This document shows positions 22,525 through 34,269 of a stretch of 64,000 bases of DNA, one piece after another. The DNA lies in the NCBI GenBank assembly GCA_036768485.1, contig JAVLUZ010000711.1:62001-126000 (forward strand), written 5' to 3'. This DNA comes from Mermis nigrescens. Taxonomy: Eukaryota > Nematoda > Enoplea > Mermithida > Mermithidae. Numbering within the stretch: the first letter of the stretch is position 1; every line of letters starts with the position of its first letter. Both the position numbers and the translations under genes were made by a program. The notes under the pieces were generated by a model. The model was not told the DNA's origin and ran no database searches. It saw only the letters and a program-made list of their open reading frames with translations.

Positions 22525-22747
22525 CAGGCACGTAGCTCTGGGGGAATGTGGGGTCGGACCCACCCCTAAATTCAGAAAAATCTGACTTTTTAAACGTTAT
22601 TTTGTGCTATTTTTGGCCTTTTTGGGGCTTAGTTCCCCCCAAAATTGGTGTTTTCCCCCAAAATTGGTGTTAATCCCTCCAAAATTGGTGTTGGTCCCCC
22701 CAAAATTGGTGTTGCCCTCCAAAATAGGATGGCCAGCTAAGTGCCTG
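22525..22747 (+). mobile_element. hAT MITE family 4 with internal 4x repeat
   Basis: CAGGCACGTAGCT to CAGCTAAGTGCCTG. Flanks CCTATAGG / TCTATAGG match 7 of 8. The element carries four tandem CCAAAATTGGTGTT units where other copies have one or two. Confidence 0.8.
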
Positions 22748-23011
22748 TCTATAGGCGTTAACAAGAATAAGAGCTCCGTAAGAAAACTTGAATAAAGTCT
22801 TACGCTGGATTTAAATAAGAGTTAATTCTCACTTTACATTTCGGACTCTACATGCTGTTTACACCAGCTTCAAATTTCAAGGGGTGTACAACGTCAGGCT
22901 CAGAATTCCTTCAACTTTACCCACTCATAATTCTAGCACATCTTATTTATACAGTCCATTTCAAGCAACCCATAGCAGATCATGTAGCCATACGCACCTA
23001 CATAGATCTTA

Positions 23012-23408
23012 CAGTGATCGCCATGAAAGATGACGCGCCATCACCCTCAGAATTTTAATGGATGTTGCGTTGCGAGCGCAGCGTTACGTCCATCATGCGC
23101 CATCATCTCTTTTTTCTATTCAGCGCCATTAACCTCCATCATCCCGTTAATCTGGCGATGCGGACGGCGCAATTTAGCTATTAATAGCACCAACAAGAAG
23201 GAAGCGCGCCAGCATTCACGTGCGCGCTTCCTTGTTGGCGCTATTAATAGCTAAATTGCGCCGTCCGCATCGCCAGATGCTGGGATGATGGAGGTTATGC
23301 TGAATAGAAAGAGATGATGGCGCATGATGGACGTAACGCGGCGCTCGCGACGCACCATCCATTATAATTCTGAGGGTGATGGCGCGTCATCTTTCATGGC
23401 GACCACTG
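23012..23408. mobile_element. Foldback MITE with about 190-bp arms, TA duplication
   Basis: Tips CAGTGATCGCCATGAAAGA and (reverse) CAGTGGTCGCCATGAAAGA, flanked by TA. The arms stay inverted-complementary almost to the centre (AAGGAAGCGCGCCAGC...), so the whole element can fold into one long hairpin. TA flanks suggest the Tc1/mariner superfamily. No coding capacity. Confidence 0.82.
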
Positions 23409-24109
23409 TATACCTCAAGATTTTGGAGGGGTCATCGATCATTTCTTAAGGGCAAGGGCAAATAGCATTCTAACTTTCACAAAAATTAACAAAAAACACA
23501 TAAATTTAGCAAAAAACGCAATGTTTCCCCGAAGGTCGGGATAGGTGTTAAAAATCTCAGCACACGTGCACCCTAAAGGGTATGGGAAGGGGGCATACAT
23601 GTAAAGGCTCGAAATTTCGGATAGGGGGTTCCCGGCCATTTTTACGGAACGAAGGCCGAAAATGGCCAAAAAACAACAAACGGCCGAAAAATTCGTTTTT
23701 TTTTCAAAATCGCGGAGGGGTCAAATATTTTCGGATGGGGGGATGGGGGGAAGGACGTCCGACTTTGGGTGAAAGAAGGGGGTCTCCACCCCTCCTCTTA
23801 CATATATGGTGGAGGGTATTGCCCTATCAATACTTATGGAAGGCATGCCCCTCAGGCTATTCCTGGACCGAAACCGATTGCCTGAACCGCGAAAAAAGCG
23901 TCAATTGACGTCTAACAGAATAATTTCAAGCGCGTATACTCATTTTCCGAGCGTAGACTCTTCGATTCATTCATCCAGATATTTTTTCAATCATTTAATG
24001 TATATATCCCCCTCCCCCAAGGAAACTCGATTAATTGCCCCCCCCCCCCCCAGAGCTTTTGACCGTATGCATGCATGCATCTCAACCTTGGGGGGAAGAG
24101 GGTTATAAT

Positions 24110-24629
24110 CACAGGTGGGCGGCGCAAAGTTCTGGGGGGTGAAAGATTTTTTCAAAGGTAAAAAAATGACCTTAAAAATGTAACAATGGCGAAAAAACAC
24201 CAATTTTCATCTTTTCTCAAAGAGCACTATCCATTGGAATCAAAAAAATTACAAAAAAAAACAAAAAAATTTCAAAATTTGAATTCTGCGGGAGGTGCTT
24301 TGGTTTTTATTTCAATTAATTTTATTTATTTTTTATATAAAATTTACAAAATTTTGTATTTCAATTTCTGTATAATTGCATATTTATTTTATTTTTTTAT
24401 ATTTATATGGTTGGTATTTCACTTATAATTCATTTTATTTTCATTTCAATTATGTATTTTAGCGGGTATTTCAATTCCTATTTTATCATATATTTCAATT
24501 TTTATATTGAAATATTTCAATTTATATTTTTTATCATTTTTTTATTTCAATTTTTTTGGTATTTCTTTAGGTATTTGGTATTTCAATTTCTGTATGGTTG
24601 CATACCCCAAAACCCCACGCCCAGGCGTG
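24110..24629 (+). mobile_element. hAT MITE family 1, enlarged by AT-rich insert
   Basis: CACAGGTGGGCGGC to GCCCAGGCGTG. Flanks GTTATAAT / GTTACAGA match 5 of 8. Between GGTGCTTTGG and TTGCATACCCC it has gained about 280 bp of ATTTCAATTT-type repeat. Confidence 0.65.
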
Positions 24630-24960
24630 GTTACAGAGGACTACGATCAAAATCGGGAGGAGATATTTCCCTTTAAACGAACAGCTGCTGTTCAGCGGCA
24701 ACATAGTTTCCCGAGGTGGAAAGTTCATTGAGGGCGAAAACCCGAAATTCAAGACAACTGAATTTAGAAATCTAGCATTTTTTGCACAAATAAATATGAA
24801 ACGTGATTAAAAGATCCTATTTGTAATGTTTTATGGAAAACTGCGCTTTTTGTGCAGTGCTTTTTATCCAATTCTGACTCGATTCATTCCTTCTATAAGC
24901 TGAAAAAATGAGAATTCATCGGAAATTTTGACTATTCAGATCATTTTGACTTCATTCTAG

Positions 24961-25134
24961 CAGGCACGTACTAGCTGTAGAGGGAAATAGGGGGGTCCGG
25001 ACCCCCAAAATTAAAAAATAGGACTTTTAAACGTTATTTTGTGTTATTTTTGGCCTTTTTGGACTTGATCACTTAGTCCCCTAAGTTGGTGTTGCCTCCC
25101 CACCCCCAAAATAGAACGGCCAATTACGTGCCTG
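24961..25134 (+). mobile_element. hAT MITE family 4, perfect duplication
   Basis: CAGGCACGTACTAGC to AATTACGTGCCTG, flanks both CATTCTAG. Confidence 0.85.
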
Positions 25135-25803
25135 CATTCTAGGCACTTTATTCTTAAATCAAACAGAAATTCTGGCATCTTTGCTGCTTTCGTACCATAA
25201 AACCGTGCACAAAATCCTTAACAGTTCGAAATTGTCCAATATTGACTCGAGTCGTAGACCCTTAGGTAGGGGTAATACCCACCCCTCATCGCACACGGGC
25301 CTGGGGGCTTTGTAGCCCCGCAGAAGTTCAAACCCCCAATTACTGTAGACCCCCGGAATTCTATTTTTAGTAACATTTTTGGCAATTTTCCCTATCCTGA
25401 CCCCCGGAATTTCCTTGCTGCCCGCCCATGTATGCCCTTCAGCCCCAATGAGAATAAGCGAGCAGCACTACACACCTTGAACGTTTTGTGAGGATACAAT
25501 AAGCAAGGAACAATGAGCACTTCTTCCGCGTGTTATTTATATTATTACGATGAAACAACTCGCTTACGGTTCTTCGAGTAATTTTTAAAAATATCGCCTT
25601 CAAATCAAGCGTATTACACCAGCGAGATGCTTTTCTTAGCCCAAAATCGCAGCGTGTTCACAATTTTTGGTTTGAAAATTGGAAAAAATTCACTTTAACG
25701 GAATTTCGAGCCATAAAATAATTTATATTTTCGTAAATTTTGTTAAATAATGTCACATGAAAGTGCGTAAATTAAATTCATCAGGCTTTGTTGAATTGTT
25801 CAG

Positions 25804-25998
25804 CAGGCGCGTATCTCAGGAAGAGAATCGAGGGGGAGAGGGGGGGGTCCGAAACCCCCTCCCAAAATTCAGAAAAAATCGGAAAACTTAGACCCTTTTT
25901 AAACGTTATCTTTTGCTATTTTTGGGTTTAGTCCCGCCACCCCCCAAATTGGTGTTGCTCCCCCCCCAAAAAAAATTGGGCGGCCAGCTACGTGCCTG
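25804..25998 (+). mobile_element. hAT MITE family 4, perfect duplication
   Basis: CAGGCGCGTATCTCAGG to CCAGCTACGTGCCTG, flanks both TTGTTCAG. Confidence 0.86.
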
Positions 25999-26180
25999 TT
26001 GTTCAGTAGCTAATGCAAAATACACATAAAAAAGGGATATGTGATAAGAAATACGGCTTCCAATTGCGGAATTTCATATTTTCGACATTTCCGCCGAAAA
26101 ATCGCCCCGTTGTTCGCCTAACCCACGAAAAATGACCTAACCTACATATACGTACACGTGCATGACATTAGGGGTTTTAC

Positions 26181-26376
26181 CAGTGGCGGATCTAGGATTT
26201 TCCTAAGGGGGGGGGCGGTACCCCCTAAGGGGGGGGGCGGAACCCTGACTTGGGCGGAAAAATTAGCCGTTTTGACCCGAAAATCGCTAAAAATCGCTTA
26301 AAAATGCTTAATTTTTCGCACTATTTTGGGCCAATGGGGGGCGGCCGCCCCGCCCCCCCCCCTAAATCCGCCCCTG
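26181..26376 (+). mobile_element. hAT MITE family 2, perfect duplication
   Basis: CAGTGGCGGATCTAGG to AAATCCGCCCCTG, flanks both GGTTTTAC, 196 bp. Confidence 0.88.
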
Positions 26377-26529
26377 GGTTTTACAATACATGTAACGGTT
26401 CAAAATTCTGGTTGGGGGTTCCGGCCATTTACTGACGGAAAAGAGGGTTTACGACCTCTAATTTTTTGGCCACAAACGGTCAAAGAGCACCTAGAAACGG
26501 TCAGAAAATTCGATTTTTCACAAAAGTCA

Positions 26530-26660
26530 GGGGGTTTGTTTTTGTTTTTTATTATTATTTTTTCTCCGTTTATTTATTTATTTATTTACTTATTTGCTTT
26601 TTATTTTTCTCCTCATTTTATTTCTTCTTTCTTTCTTCTTTCTCGTATTGATGACTTCTT
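26530..26660. repeat. Pyrimidine-rich low-complexity run
   Basis: TTTATT and TTTCTTC runs, similar to 27945-28130. Hydrophobic ORFs here are artefacts of T-runs. Confidence 0.8.
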
Positions 26661-26883
26661 ACTACATACATATATGGGTTATGTACTCATTTTTGACTAC
26701 ATTTTGTTCAGTTTGTTCGACTTTTTAACTTTTCATGCTCTAGAAAGATTGAACATTGTCAGAAACGCCAAAAAAAAACGATGTTTTTGACCCGTACCAA
26801 TCATTTTTGAGTCCAAAACAGGAACATTAAAATTTCACCCTCCCGGAATTACCGAGCTGTTGCGTGTCTAGACCTACAAAGAC

Positions 26884-27843
26884 ATGCGCCGCATGGGAAT
26901 TCTGGGGTGATAATATTAAATTGCCTTTTTCGGACTCAAAAAAGGTGGATATGTAAGCGTCAAAAACACCGTTTTTCGGCGTTTCTGACGATGCTTCATC
27001 GTTCAAGAGCATCAAGACGTAAAAAAACATCTCAGAAAAATATAAAAACAGTAGAAAGAAATGAACGAAATATAGTCAAAACACGAGTACAGTGCTCGCC
27101 ATGAAACACGACGCACTATAATCGTCAGATTTATATTAGATGATGCGTCGCGAGCGCCGCATTTCGTCTATAATGCGCTATCATCTCTTTTTTATTATTA
27201 TGGGATATTTATCTGTATCATGCCGTTGATCTGGCGATGCGGACGGTGCAATCTAGCTATTAATAGCGCCAACAAGAAGGAAGCGCGCATGTGAATGCCG
27301 GAAGCGCGCACGTGCCTGAATATAGGACGGCATTCATGTGCGCTCACTCGCCTGAATATAGAACGCCATTCACGTGCGCGCTTCCGGCATTCACGTGCGC
27401 GCTTCCGGCATTCACGTGCGCGCTTCCGGCATTCACGTTCGCGCTTTCCTCTTGTTGGCGCTATTGATAGCTAAATTGTGCTGTCCGCATCGCCAGACTA
27501 ACGGCACGGTACAGATAAATATCCTATAATAATAAAAAAAGAGATGGTAGCGCATTATAGACGAAACTCGGGCTCGCGACGCATCATCTAATGTAAATCT
27601 GATGATTATAGTGCGTCATGTTTCTTGGCGAGCACTGTATATGGCACGAAGCGCCGAAAGTTTAACAATTTTTAGGGAATAGATAGCTAAAAATGATGGA
27701 AAAAAACATATTCTACGAATTTTCGGGAAATTTTCGGAAACTTTTGAAAAATCACGAATTTTGGGTGGAGGGGTAAACAAATTTCCGGAAGAGGGAATGA
27801 AAATTTTGATGGGGGGGGATGAAAGCCCCTTAAAATCATGTGC
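26884..27843. mobile_element. Family 6 repeat split by a foldback element
   Basis: The left part runs to ATATAGTCAAAACACGAG and the right part resumes TATGGCACGAAGCGCC. The intact sequence at 6080-6125 shows the undisturbed join (CATGAGTATAATGGCGCG). The TA in that join is the foldback's target. Confidence 0.65.
27090..27637. mobile_element. Foldback MITE, 548 bp, TA duplication
   Basis: Tips CAGTGCTCGCCATGAAACA and (reverse) CAGTGCTCGCCAAGAAACA between TA flanks. The deep arms (CTGGCGATGCGGACGG..., TAGCTATTAATAGCGCCAAC) match those of 23012-23408. The centre has tandem CATTCACGTGCGCGCTTCCGG units (27370-27450). Confidence 0.83.
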
Positions 27844-27944
27844 AAACCTTTACGCAAAAGATTAAAAAATCCACATATGTATATGAGGCAAAGTTCGGTA
27901 AGAGAAACTATTCTGAAACAAGTCTATGTGATATATAAAATCCT

Positions 27945-28130
27945 ACTTTCTTTCATCTCTTTTTTCTTTTTTTTGTTTTTTTGTGTTTCTGTCTGTTTTT
28001 TTCTTTTTTCTCCTTTTTCTCTTTTCTTTTTTAGTATTTGCCTTTTAATTTATCTATTTATTTAATAACTTATTTATTTTTCTCCTCATTTTCTTTCTTT
28101 TTTTTCTTCTTTTTTGTCCTTTGCTTCTTT
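27945..28130. repeat. TC-rich low-complexity run
   Basis: Nearly pure T/C on the plus strand, with no splice site or ORF of note nearby. Confidence 0.85.
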
Positions 28131-28259
28131 CTCGTATTGCTTGATGACTCCTTACTATTACGGTACAGCGACACTAGACTTATTTGTAAAAAAAGCATTT
28201 TTTCCATAATTTTCAGTGAAGGGCAATATTTTCCACAAAAAATGACATTCCACGTCTAA

Positions 28260-28700
28260 AGGGCAGCCAACTAAAAATCTGGTCCGAAATTTAGGCAATC
28301 GCTGACCCCTAGAAAGAAGCAGCCCAAAACTTCCCTAGAAAGAAGCGGCCCAAAACTTCGCATAGAACTTCCAATGTTCGGCAAATAATGGCAACAAACA
28401 TGTAAAAATAGCCAAAAACGCATGTTTTTCTCCAAGGCAGGAGGGTGAACACTTTCCGACTCAACGGGGTAGGCGACGATCGACTTGGGTTACGGGAAAG
28501 GTGCAAAAAATTATGGTCGGCAAGCGGAAGGTAGAATCCCAGAAACACAAAACCGTAAATTTAGTGTTCACGATTTTTTTCTATTCAAACGACGCTTTTG
28601 TTCTTAAAAATGATGCAAAAAGCGTCCCGTCGGCTCTAAATTGCCGGAGGGTACCCGTCTAGCTGACCCTGCAGTTCAGCCTGGGGCAATATAATACCCC
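28260..28700 (-). mobile_element. Family 3 fragment
   Basis: AGTGTTCACGATTTTT, AAAAATGATGCAAAAAGCGT and ATTGCCGGAGG match the 15177-15589 copy, with the middle deleted. Ends unclear. Confidence 0.45.
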
Positions 28701-28942
28701 AACCACCGCCATAACTGTACGGCTTGAGATATTGGGTGGGAGGTCCCATCTATTTGAGAGGGAGTACATGACCTTTTTCCAAAAAATCGGAGGGGGTAAA
28801 AAAAAATTCCGACGCTGGGGGATAGGGGGCCAACCAAATTTAGAAGAATCCCCCAACCCCCTGTTACGTGTATGCTCAACCCCCCCTGTGTGCACGTACG
28901 GCCAGGGGGGTTCCGCCGCGCATAATTTCGACATTTCCGCAC

Positions 28943-29239
28943 CTGTTTATGAACGCCGTACGCTTGTTCGTCGTCGAACGCTTCGCTGCAGAGCAGGCAC
29001 TTGGTTTGCCGTCGGCGACGTTCGGCGTCGTCGTGCCAAGCGACGTGACGCGCCAAATATTCGCGACTCGGAAAATACACTTTACACCGCAGGCACTCGT
29101 GCAGCTCGTGTCGGTGACGCGCGACGAAGCGACGCAGTTCGTCGGCGCTCGGCACTGCGGCCGCGGCGGCGGCCGCAACTGCGACGCCGCCGCCGATGAC
29201 GCCGTTGCGCGGCGACGACAAAACGTCGAATATGTTTTT
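28943..29239 (-). CDS. Exon C: two zinc fingers (C2H2 then C2HC-like)
   Basis: Seen: acceptor TTTTTATTCAG at the 29239 edge and donor AAACAG|GTGCGG at 28943 enclose exactly 297 nt, 99 codons without a stop, phase 0 on both sides. Residues 1-45 are Ala/Gly-rich. Then comes ECLRC...YLARHVAWH, a perfect CxxC-x12-H-x3-H finger. After a short basic linker comes CLLC...YGVH, whose fourth ligand would come from the next exon, or is the Cys in HKQVRKC if the frame reads through the donor. Known of the family: such fingers bind DNA in nuclear transcription factors. This is the cleanest coding exon in the window. It shares strand, phase and GC-rich composition with the neighbouring exons, which suggests one gene. 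Confidence 0.7.
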
Positions 29240-29320
29240 CTGAATAAAAATTTTTGGCAGAAATTTTCAACGAGATAACAACGTCGAGGTAGATGATAAT
29301 TCAATAATAATAGTAATCAC

Positions 29321-29352
<32 letters not shown>
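29321..29352. repeat. (AAT)n tail of the SINE
   Basis: TAA repeats directly at the 3' (minus-strand) end of the tRNA-like element. Confidence 0.8.
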
Positions 29353-29355
<3 letters not shown>

Positions 29356-29596
29356 TAATAAAACTTCCCCATTTAACGTGTCAATTTGTCCCGTTTATAG
29401 GGGTTTGAAACAGGAGGTCTGGATAGGAAATCAAACTATTAAAGTCGGCTATCCTTCAGCCTGTCACTATCAAGTGTTAATGTACGAGTTTTATTCGTGC
29501 CTCCAGGAAGAGAAAACTCGTTGCATTACGTAGGGTTCGAACCGTCAACCTTCTGCATTAGGTGCAACGGCGTTTACCACTACGCCACAAGGCGTC

Positions 29597-29597
<1 letters not shown>
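29353..29597 (-). mobile_element. tRNA-derived SINE
   Basis: The minus strand starts with a tRNA-like head: A box TGGCGTAGTGG (29577-29587) and B box GGTTCGAACCC (29533-29543) at normal tRNA spacing, with paired D- and T-arms. The 7-bp acceptor stem does not pair, so it is not a tRNA gene. About 170 bp of unrelated body follows, ending in a (TTA)n tail. Known: RNA polymerase III transcribes such heads, and LINE machinery copies the tail. Confidence 0.75.
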
Positions 29598-29641
<44 letters not shown>

Positions 29642-29655
29642 TAATAATAATAATT

Positions 29656-29692
<37 letters not shown>
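29598..29692. repeat. (AAT)n microsatellite
   Basis: About thirty AAT triplets with two breaks. Poly-Asn and poly-Ile ORFs across it are artefacts. Confidence 0.95.
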
Positions 29693-29693
<1 letters not shown>

Positions 29694-30337
29694 CACGTTT
29701 TTTTTTGTACGAGCCTCTTTGTACATGTACAAAGATCTCCGGAAAAGTCTTTGTACGAGCGAAAATTTTTTTGTACATATACCGTATAGATATGCAATTG
29801 AATGTACACATTTTTACATACTACTAGATTGTTATCCGTGACCCTCACGCTTCGCAGAAGGTGTAACTTTGTCCTAAATTCAGCTGGTTATATTAGTTCG
29901 ACCCGAAACGCCAAAATTTTCATGAGTCTTAGGTTCAAATTACACATAAAATTCGACTCAGCTAGTTAAAATGACTTGTGCTACACAATAATAAATAATA
30001 AGCGGTTGCAATGTGCTGACTGAATCTCATAATAGACACCAATTTGCTTATGAATTTAATGCAACGCAAAGATAAAAGAGTCAATTTTATCTTCAAATGG
30101 TAGAAAACAGTGCAAAGTTGTTTAATAGTTCTTTTTTCTCCATAAAATCTTTATAAAACAGTGGAAATAGATGTAAAAGATGCTTCAATCGGTACAAAGA
30201 TGCTTACAGATAGATTTTGGAGTGTTAAATGCCCGTGCTTGGAGCTAAATAGAATGTAATTATGATACTCGGCGCGAAGCGCCGAAAATTTTTAGAAGTT
30301 TTGCTAAAAAATACTCAAAAAACGTTAAAATTACTAT

Positions 30338-30434
30338 TACTTTGCCCCAAAAAGTCTTTGTACATTGTACAAAGATGGCTCGAAAAATCTTTGTACGAGC
30401 CTCAAAATCTTTGTCTCGTACAAAAAAAACAGTG

Positions 30435-30435
<1 letters not shown>
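30338..30435 (+). repeat. Family 7 repeat (TTTGTAC palindromes)
   Basis: CTTTGTACATTGTACAAAG, then CTTTGTACGAGCC and CTCGTACAAAAAAAACAGTG. It parallels 29699-29770. A GCGAAGC hairpin (30274) lies 60 bp before it. Confidence 0.6.
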
Positions 30436-30477
<42 letters not shown>

Positions 30478-30478
30478 G
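30433..30478. repeat. (AAT)n microsatellite
   Basis: About fifteen AAT units. Confidence 0.95.
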
Positions 30479-31040
30479 TCATCAATACGACATAAACGAA
30501 AAAAAGAAAAATGTGGATGGGGGAAAAGAAAGGGAACAAAATTGAGTAAAGAAATGCATAAGATGCTTAGTCAAGGTGTCGAAGCAAATAAAATTTATTC
30601 ACACACTGAGTGATTTCAATAATTAATTTATCGCAAATTAAACTAATTATTATAAATTAATCGTCGTTATTTCAGCAGCACAACGCAAGCTTTTTAAGCC
30701 CCGTCCAAAACGCATAATTTTAGATTTTCCGTAATTCTTACACATGGCATCTCCGAGCGTTTTTAGCGGTTCGTTATATTTCGCTGCAAATAATGGTATA
30801 GTTTATTTAAACATAAGTAAAAACCTAAAAATTATAGGATTGGAAAAAATTAAATTCTTTTGCACAATGTTCAGATAAAAATGCGTACACTTTATGCTTC
30901 CATCGCTTTACATCCTTTACGTGGCGTAATTAATGCAGAAACACCCAATTGTTAATTATAGTCGAAAGGCTATGTATAAGCTTATGCTTGAGCAATTTGG
31001 ATTTTAAAATCGTACAGCATAACTTTAAATGGGTATGCAT

Positions 31041-31286
31041 CATAGGTGGCCGGCACCAAAGTTCTGGAGGGGTGCAAGATTGTTTCAAAAGTCGAAAATG
31101 GCTTTAATAAATGGTGGTATGGCGAAAAAACGCCATTTTTCAACGTCTCTCATCGAGCACTATCCATTGGCCTCAAAAAATTGCGAAAAAAAAACAAAAA
31201 ATTCAAACATTGAATTCTGGGTGGGGGTATTTTGGTTTCTGGGGGTGGCATACATACCCCCAAACCAACCCCTACGCCCAGATATG
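31041..31286 (+). mobile_element. hAT MITE family 1
   Basis: CATAGGTGGCCGGC to GCCCAGATATG. Flanks GTATGCAT / GTATGCAC match 7 of 8. Confidence 0.78.
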
Positions 31287-31434
31287 GTATGCACTCAAAA
31301 CAGGTCAGATATGTAAAGAATAAACAAAAATGGAAGAAACAATTACTATTTCTCTATACTATACTTTTTTATGCGGTATTTTTACGAAACTGAAGCCATC
31401 AATTATTAAGCGTTAACTAATACTCATTGACTAG

Positions 31435-31628
31435 CAGTGGCGGATCTGGGATTTTCCTAAAAGGGGGGGCGGTACCCCTAAGGGGGAGGGGCGGAACCCT
31501 GACTTGGGCGGAAAAATTAGCCGTTTTAACCCGAAAATCGCTAAAAATCGCTCAAAAATGCTTAATTTTGCGCACTATTTTGGGCCAATGGGGTGGGGGG
31601 CAGCCGCCCCCACCTAAATCCGCCCCTG
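31435..31628 (+). mobile_element. hAT MITE family 2
   Basis: CAGTGGCGGATCTGGG to AAATCCGCCCCTG. Flanks TTGACTAG / TTGACTAC match 7 of 8. Confidence 0.82.
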
Positions 31629-32085
31629 TTGACTACTTAAGCCTTTTATAAGATGATTCGGATTATGACCATCGCTAAAAATAAAAATAAAGGTTTCCGC
31701 AGCGAAAGTGTAACATTTAAAAAATGACGACGAAATTTGACCTCGTTTACAAGACATTTATGGATAAATTCATTAATTCATAAATTAATGAGCTTTTTTG
31801 CGAAAGTCGATAATAAAAATATATACCGAATGACAAATAACTAAATGGCTTGAGAAGTTGGGGGACAAAAAATAAAAATTAATAAAATTTGAATTCAGTA
31901 ATCAAAAAAATGTAAAATGCTTGCTAAAATTAATAAATTAACATAATATATAAGTTATAAGCTGCCAGCAAGGTTGCGAGAAATAACACAAATCTAGCTT
32001 CAGCCTTGGAACAGCACAATTAACAATTCAAAAATAAATAAAACCATACTGAACATTTTACGCACATGATAGGTGGGGCGTTAGT

Positions 32086-32493
32086 TATACACACACATAG
32101 AGGAGGGGTGAGAGGGGTATTACCATCCTGGAGGGTCAGCCGGACAGGTACTGTCCAGCGATTTTGAGCAGATGGAACGTTTTTTGCGTCATTTTTGAGG
32201 TCAAAAGCAGTAAAAACGTCAAAATTTTCCCGGCACCTAGTACTTTTTACTCAAAAAGCGCCAAAAATTGATAAATTTTTGCAGTTTTTAATTTTAAAAG
32301 TGATATAATACTGTCAATATGGACTAAAATTGCTTTTGAGATGCGATATTATCACGAAAAAGCGTTTTATAGGCCATTTTGAACATTTTCATCGCTAAAA
32401 CAACAAAACAACTCGTGAACGTTAAATTAACTGTTTTGGATTTTAGGGATTTCACCTTTCACCCCCTGCCGACCCTGACCTTGTGCACCTATG
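32086..32493 (+). mobile_element. Family 3 repeat, full length
   Basis: About 408 bp ending TTGTGCACCTATG. Flanks GCGTTAGT / GCGTTAGC match 7 of 8. Aligns with 39233-39660 throughout. Non-coding. Confidence 0.68.
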
Positions 32494-32528
32494 GCGTTAG
32501 CGCGTACCTATAATTTACTTGGGTACCC

Positions 32529-33450
32529 TCAACATATGTCACCCCCAACAGCTATAACGGGACACATCTGGGAGGTACAGTTTTTTTTAAAGATAGGTAA
32601 TAAAAAACTCGATGTAGCTCTTTTGTTTACACCCAATACCGAGCTTATGACGAGCGTGTATAGCTCATGCGTAACGTTATAACATATAGCGAATTTTGGT
32701 GGTTTTTCCTGCAGCTCGTGCACAACTCGGTGTAAATGCCTCATACTATTTAATAGTAGAGAACTGTAGGGGACAGAATTCTCTAGATACACATTTTTTG
32801 TTTTATGAATTTCGCATTAGTCTCCGAGGGGGTGTAGAGAGTGTGAGAATCAGCGAGTGTAAAGACAGATTTTGGTTGAGTTTTCGACTTGTTTATGTCT
32901 GCCGGATTCATCGTATTAAAGTCCCCAGTTCCTTCGGAAACCTATTAGTGGAAAAGTCCTGCGCTGAAAGGGCTACACGAGGAACTTATTCGCGATTGTG
33001 TAAAGTCAATTCGAAGTTAGTACTGGCGGTTTAAACTTGTTTACACTCCGGTAGTGAACGAAAAAACAAGTTTTTACCTTCTTTTAATATGTTAACCGCT
33101 CCATTTATAAATCGGGACATGGGAAGTATTATAAAAATGAAGTACGTCTCAAGGGCTACAGATCCAACTTAAACGCGTTTCTTAAAACTCAATACGGACT
33201 TAATTATAATGGCGTAAAAGTTAAATTCTTGGGTAAAAAACACGTTTTTGACCGTTTTTTCCTATCAATCACTCCGGTTCTGAATTGCATAGTGCAAACA
33301 ATTCTAAAAATAAGGTACATGTCAATAATTCCACTTCGCGCTTGGTCGCGTTTCTTTACACTAATTACTGAGCTATTTTTAGAGGTGTAAAGTACAATCT
33401 TTGGGGGTGAAAAAAGACGTTTTAGACCCTGTGCAGAAACAATGACCACA
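32529..33450 (-). repeat. GTGTAAA-rich repeat related to 55.1-57.5 kb
   Basis: Heptamers at 32626, 32730, 32857, 32998, 33040, 33355 and 33385. On the minus strand CTCGGTATTGGGTGTAAACA and CACCTCCCAGATGTGTSCCG recur at 57320-57410, and GCAGACATAAACAAGTCGAA recurs near 56254. The short ORFs here (for example 32529-32792) are not convincing proteins. Confidence 0.55.
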
Positions 33451-33656
33451 ATTTACTACATGGATACTTTCAGATTCACCCCCTCCCCTCCCCTCTGGCC
33501 ACCTCTACCATGCCCATGTATGGATTATATACTTTCCATTTTTTATATTACTGACAGGATTAAACTATGTATTACATAAAGATTTTTTACAGATTTGGAG
33601 CCCATGCTGTTTATTTTCTAGATTTCTTTATACAACCAACGGGGCAACCGTAGAAT

Positions 33657-34269
33657 CAGTGGCGAATCCAGGGTTCTCCTAAAGGGGGGGGGCGGTATCC
33701 CTAAGGGGGGCGGAACCCTGAGTTGGGCAACAACGATAAAAATCGCTCAAAATTCTTAATTTTGCGCACTATTTTGGGCCAATAGGGGGCGGGCGCCCCA
33801 TACATTCCCATAGGGGGGTGAGGGGGTATTACCCCCACCTCAGGGTCCGAGACTTGAATCAATGTCGGACGATTTTGAGCTATCAAACATTTTATGCATG
33901 ATTTTTGGGTATAAAAGTAGCGAAGATACTAAAATTTTTTCGGCGCTTCGCGCCGACTAATACATTCCTGTTTTGTTTACCCATAAAATACCTAGAATGA
34001 ACTTAAAATGATCTGGAAAGTCTAAATTTTTGATGAATTCTTATATTTTTTACAACGAAACTAGTCAGAATGGTACAAAAAGTAGTTAAAAATGCAGTTT
34101 TTTCTCATTAAAACATGCTACATATATAGGACGTTTTAGCCATTTTTCATATTTGACCTGCAAAAAAGGCTAGACTCTTAATTTAGTGGCCCTAAATTTT
34201 GGGATTTCACCCCCCCTGGACTTTCGACCATGGGAAACTATGGGCCGCCGCCCCCTGAATCCGCCCCTG
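33657..34269 (+). mobile_element. hAT MITE family 2 interrupted by a family 3 element
   Basis: CAGTGGCGAATCCAGG to AATCCGCCCCTG, flanks both CGTAGAAT (perfect). The 33799-34242 element splits its GC-rich centre. Confidence 0.8.
33799..34242 (+). mobile_element. Nested family 3-like element
   Basis: CATACATTCCCATAGGG to GGGAAACTATG, inverted tips. Weak flanks GGGCGCCC / GGCCGCCG (5 of 8). It has the hairpin GGCGCTTCGCGCC at 33943. Confidence 0.6.

Noticed and set aside
26530..26660. Hydrophobic ORFs (also 24407-24676 and 27838-28259) as membrane proteins
   Set aside because: They come from T-rich low-complexity runs, which encode Phe/Leu/Ile in any frame.
28732..29278. Plus-strand ORFs across exon C
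   Set aside because: Antisense shadows of a clean 99-codon minus exon with two fingers and splice sites.
29533..29597. A functional tRNA gene
   Set aside because: A and B boxes are present but the acceptor stem does not pair and a unique body plus tail follow, as in a SINE.
29497..29841. Poly-Ile/poly-Asn ORFs over the AAT tracts (also 30342-30613)
   Set aside because: They translate a microsatellite in different frames; no splice signals or conserved sequence.
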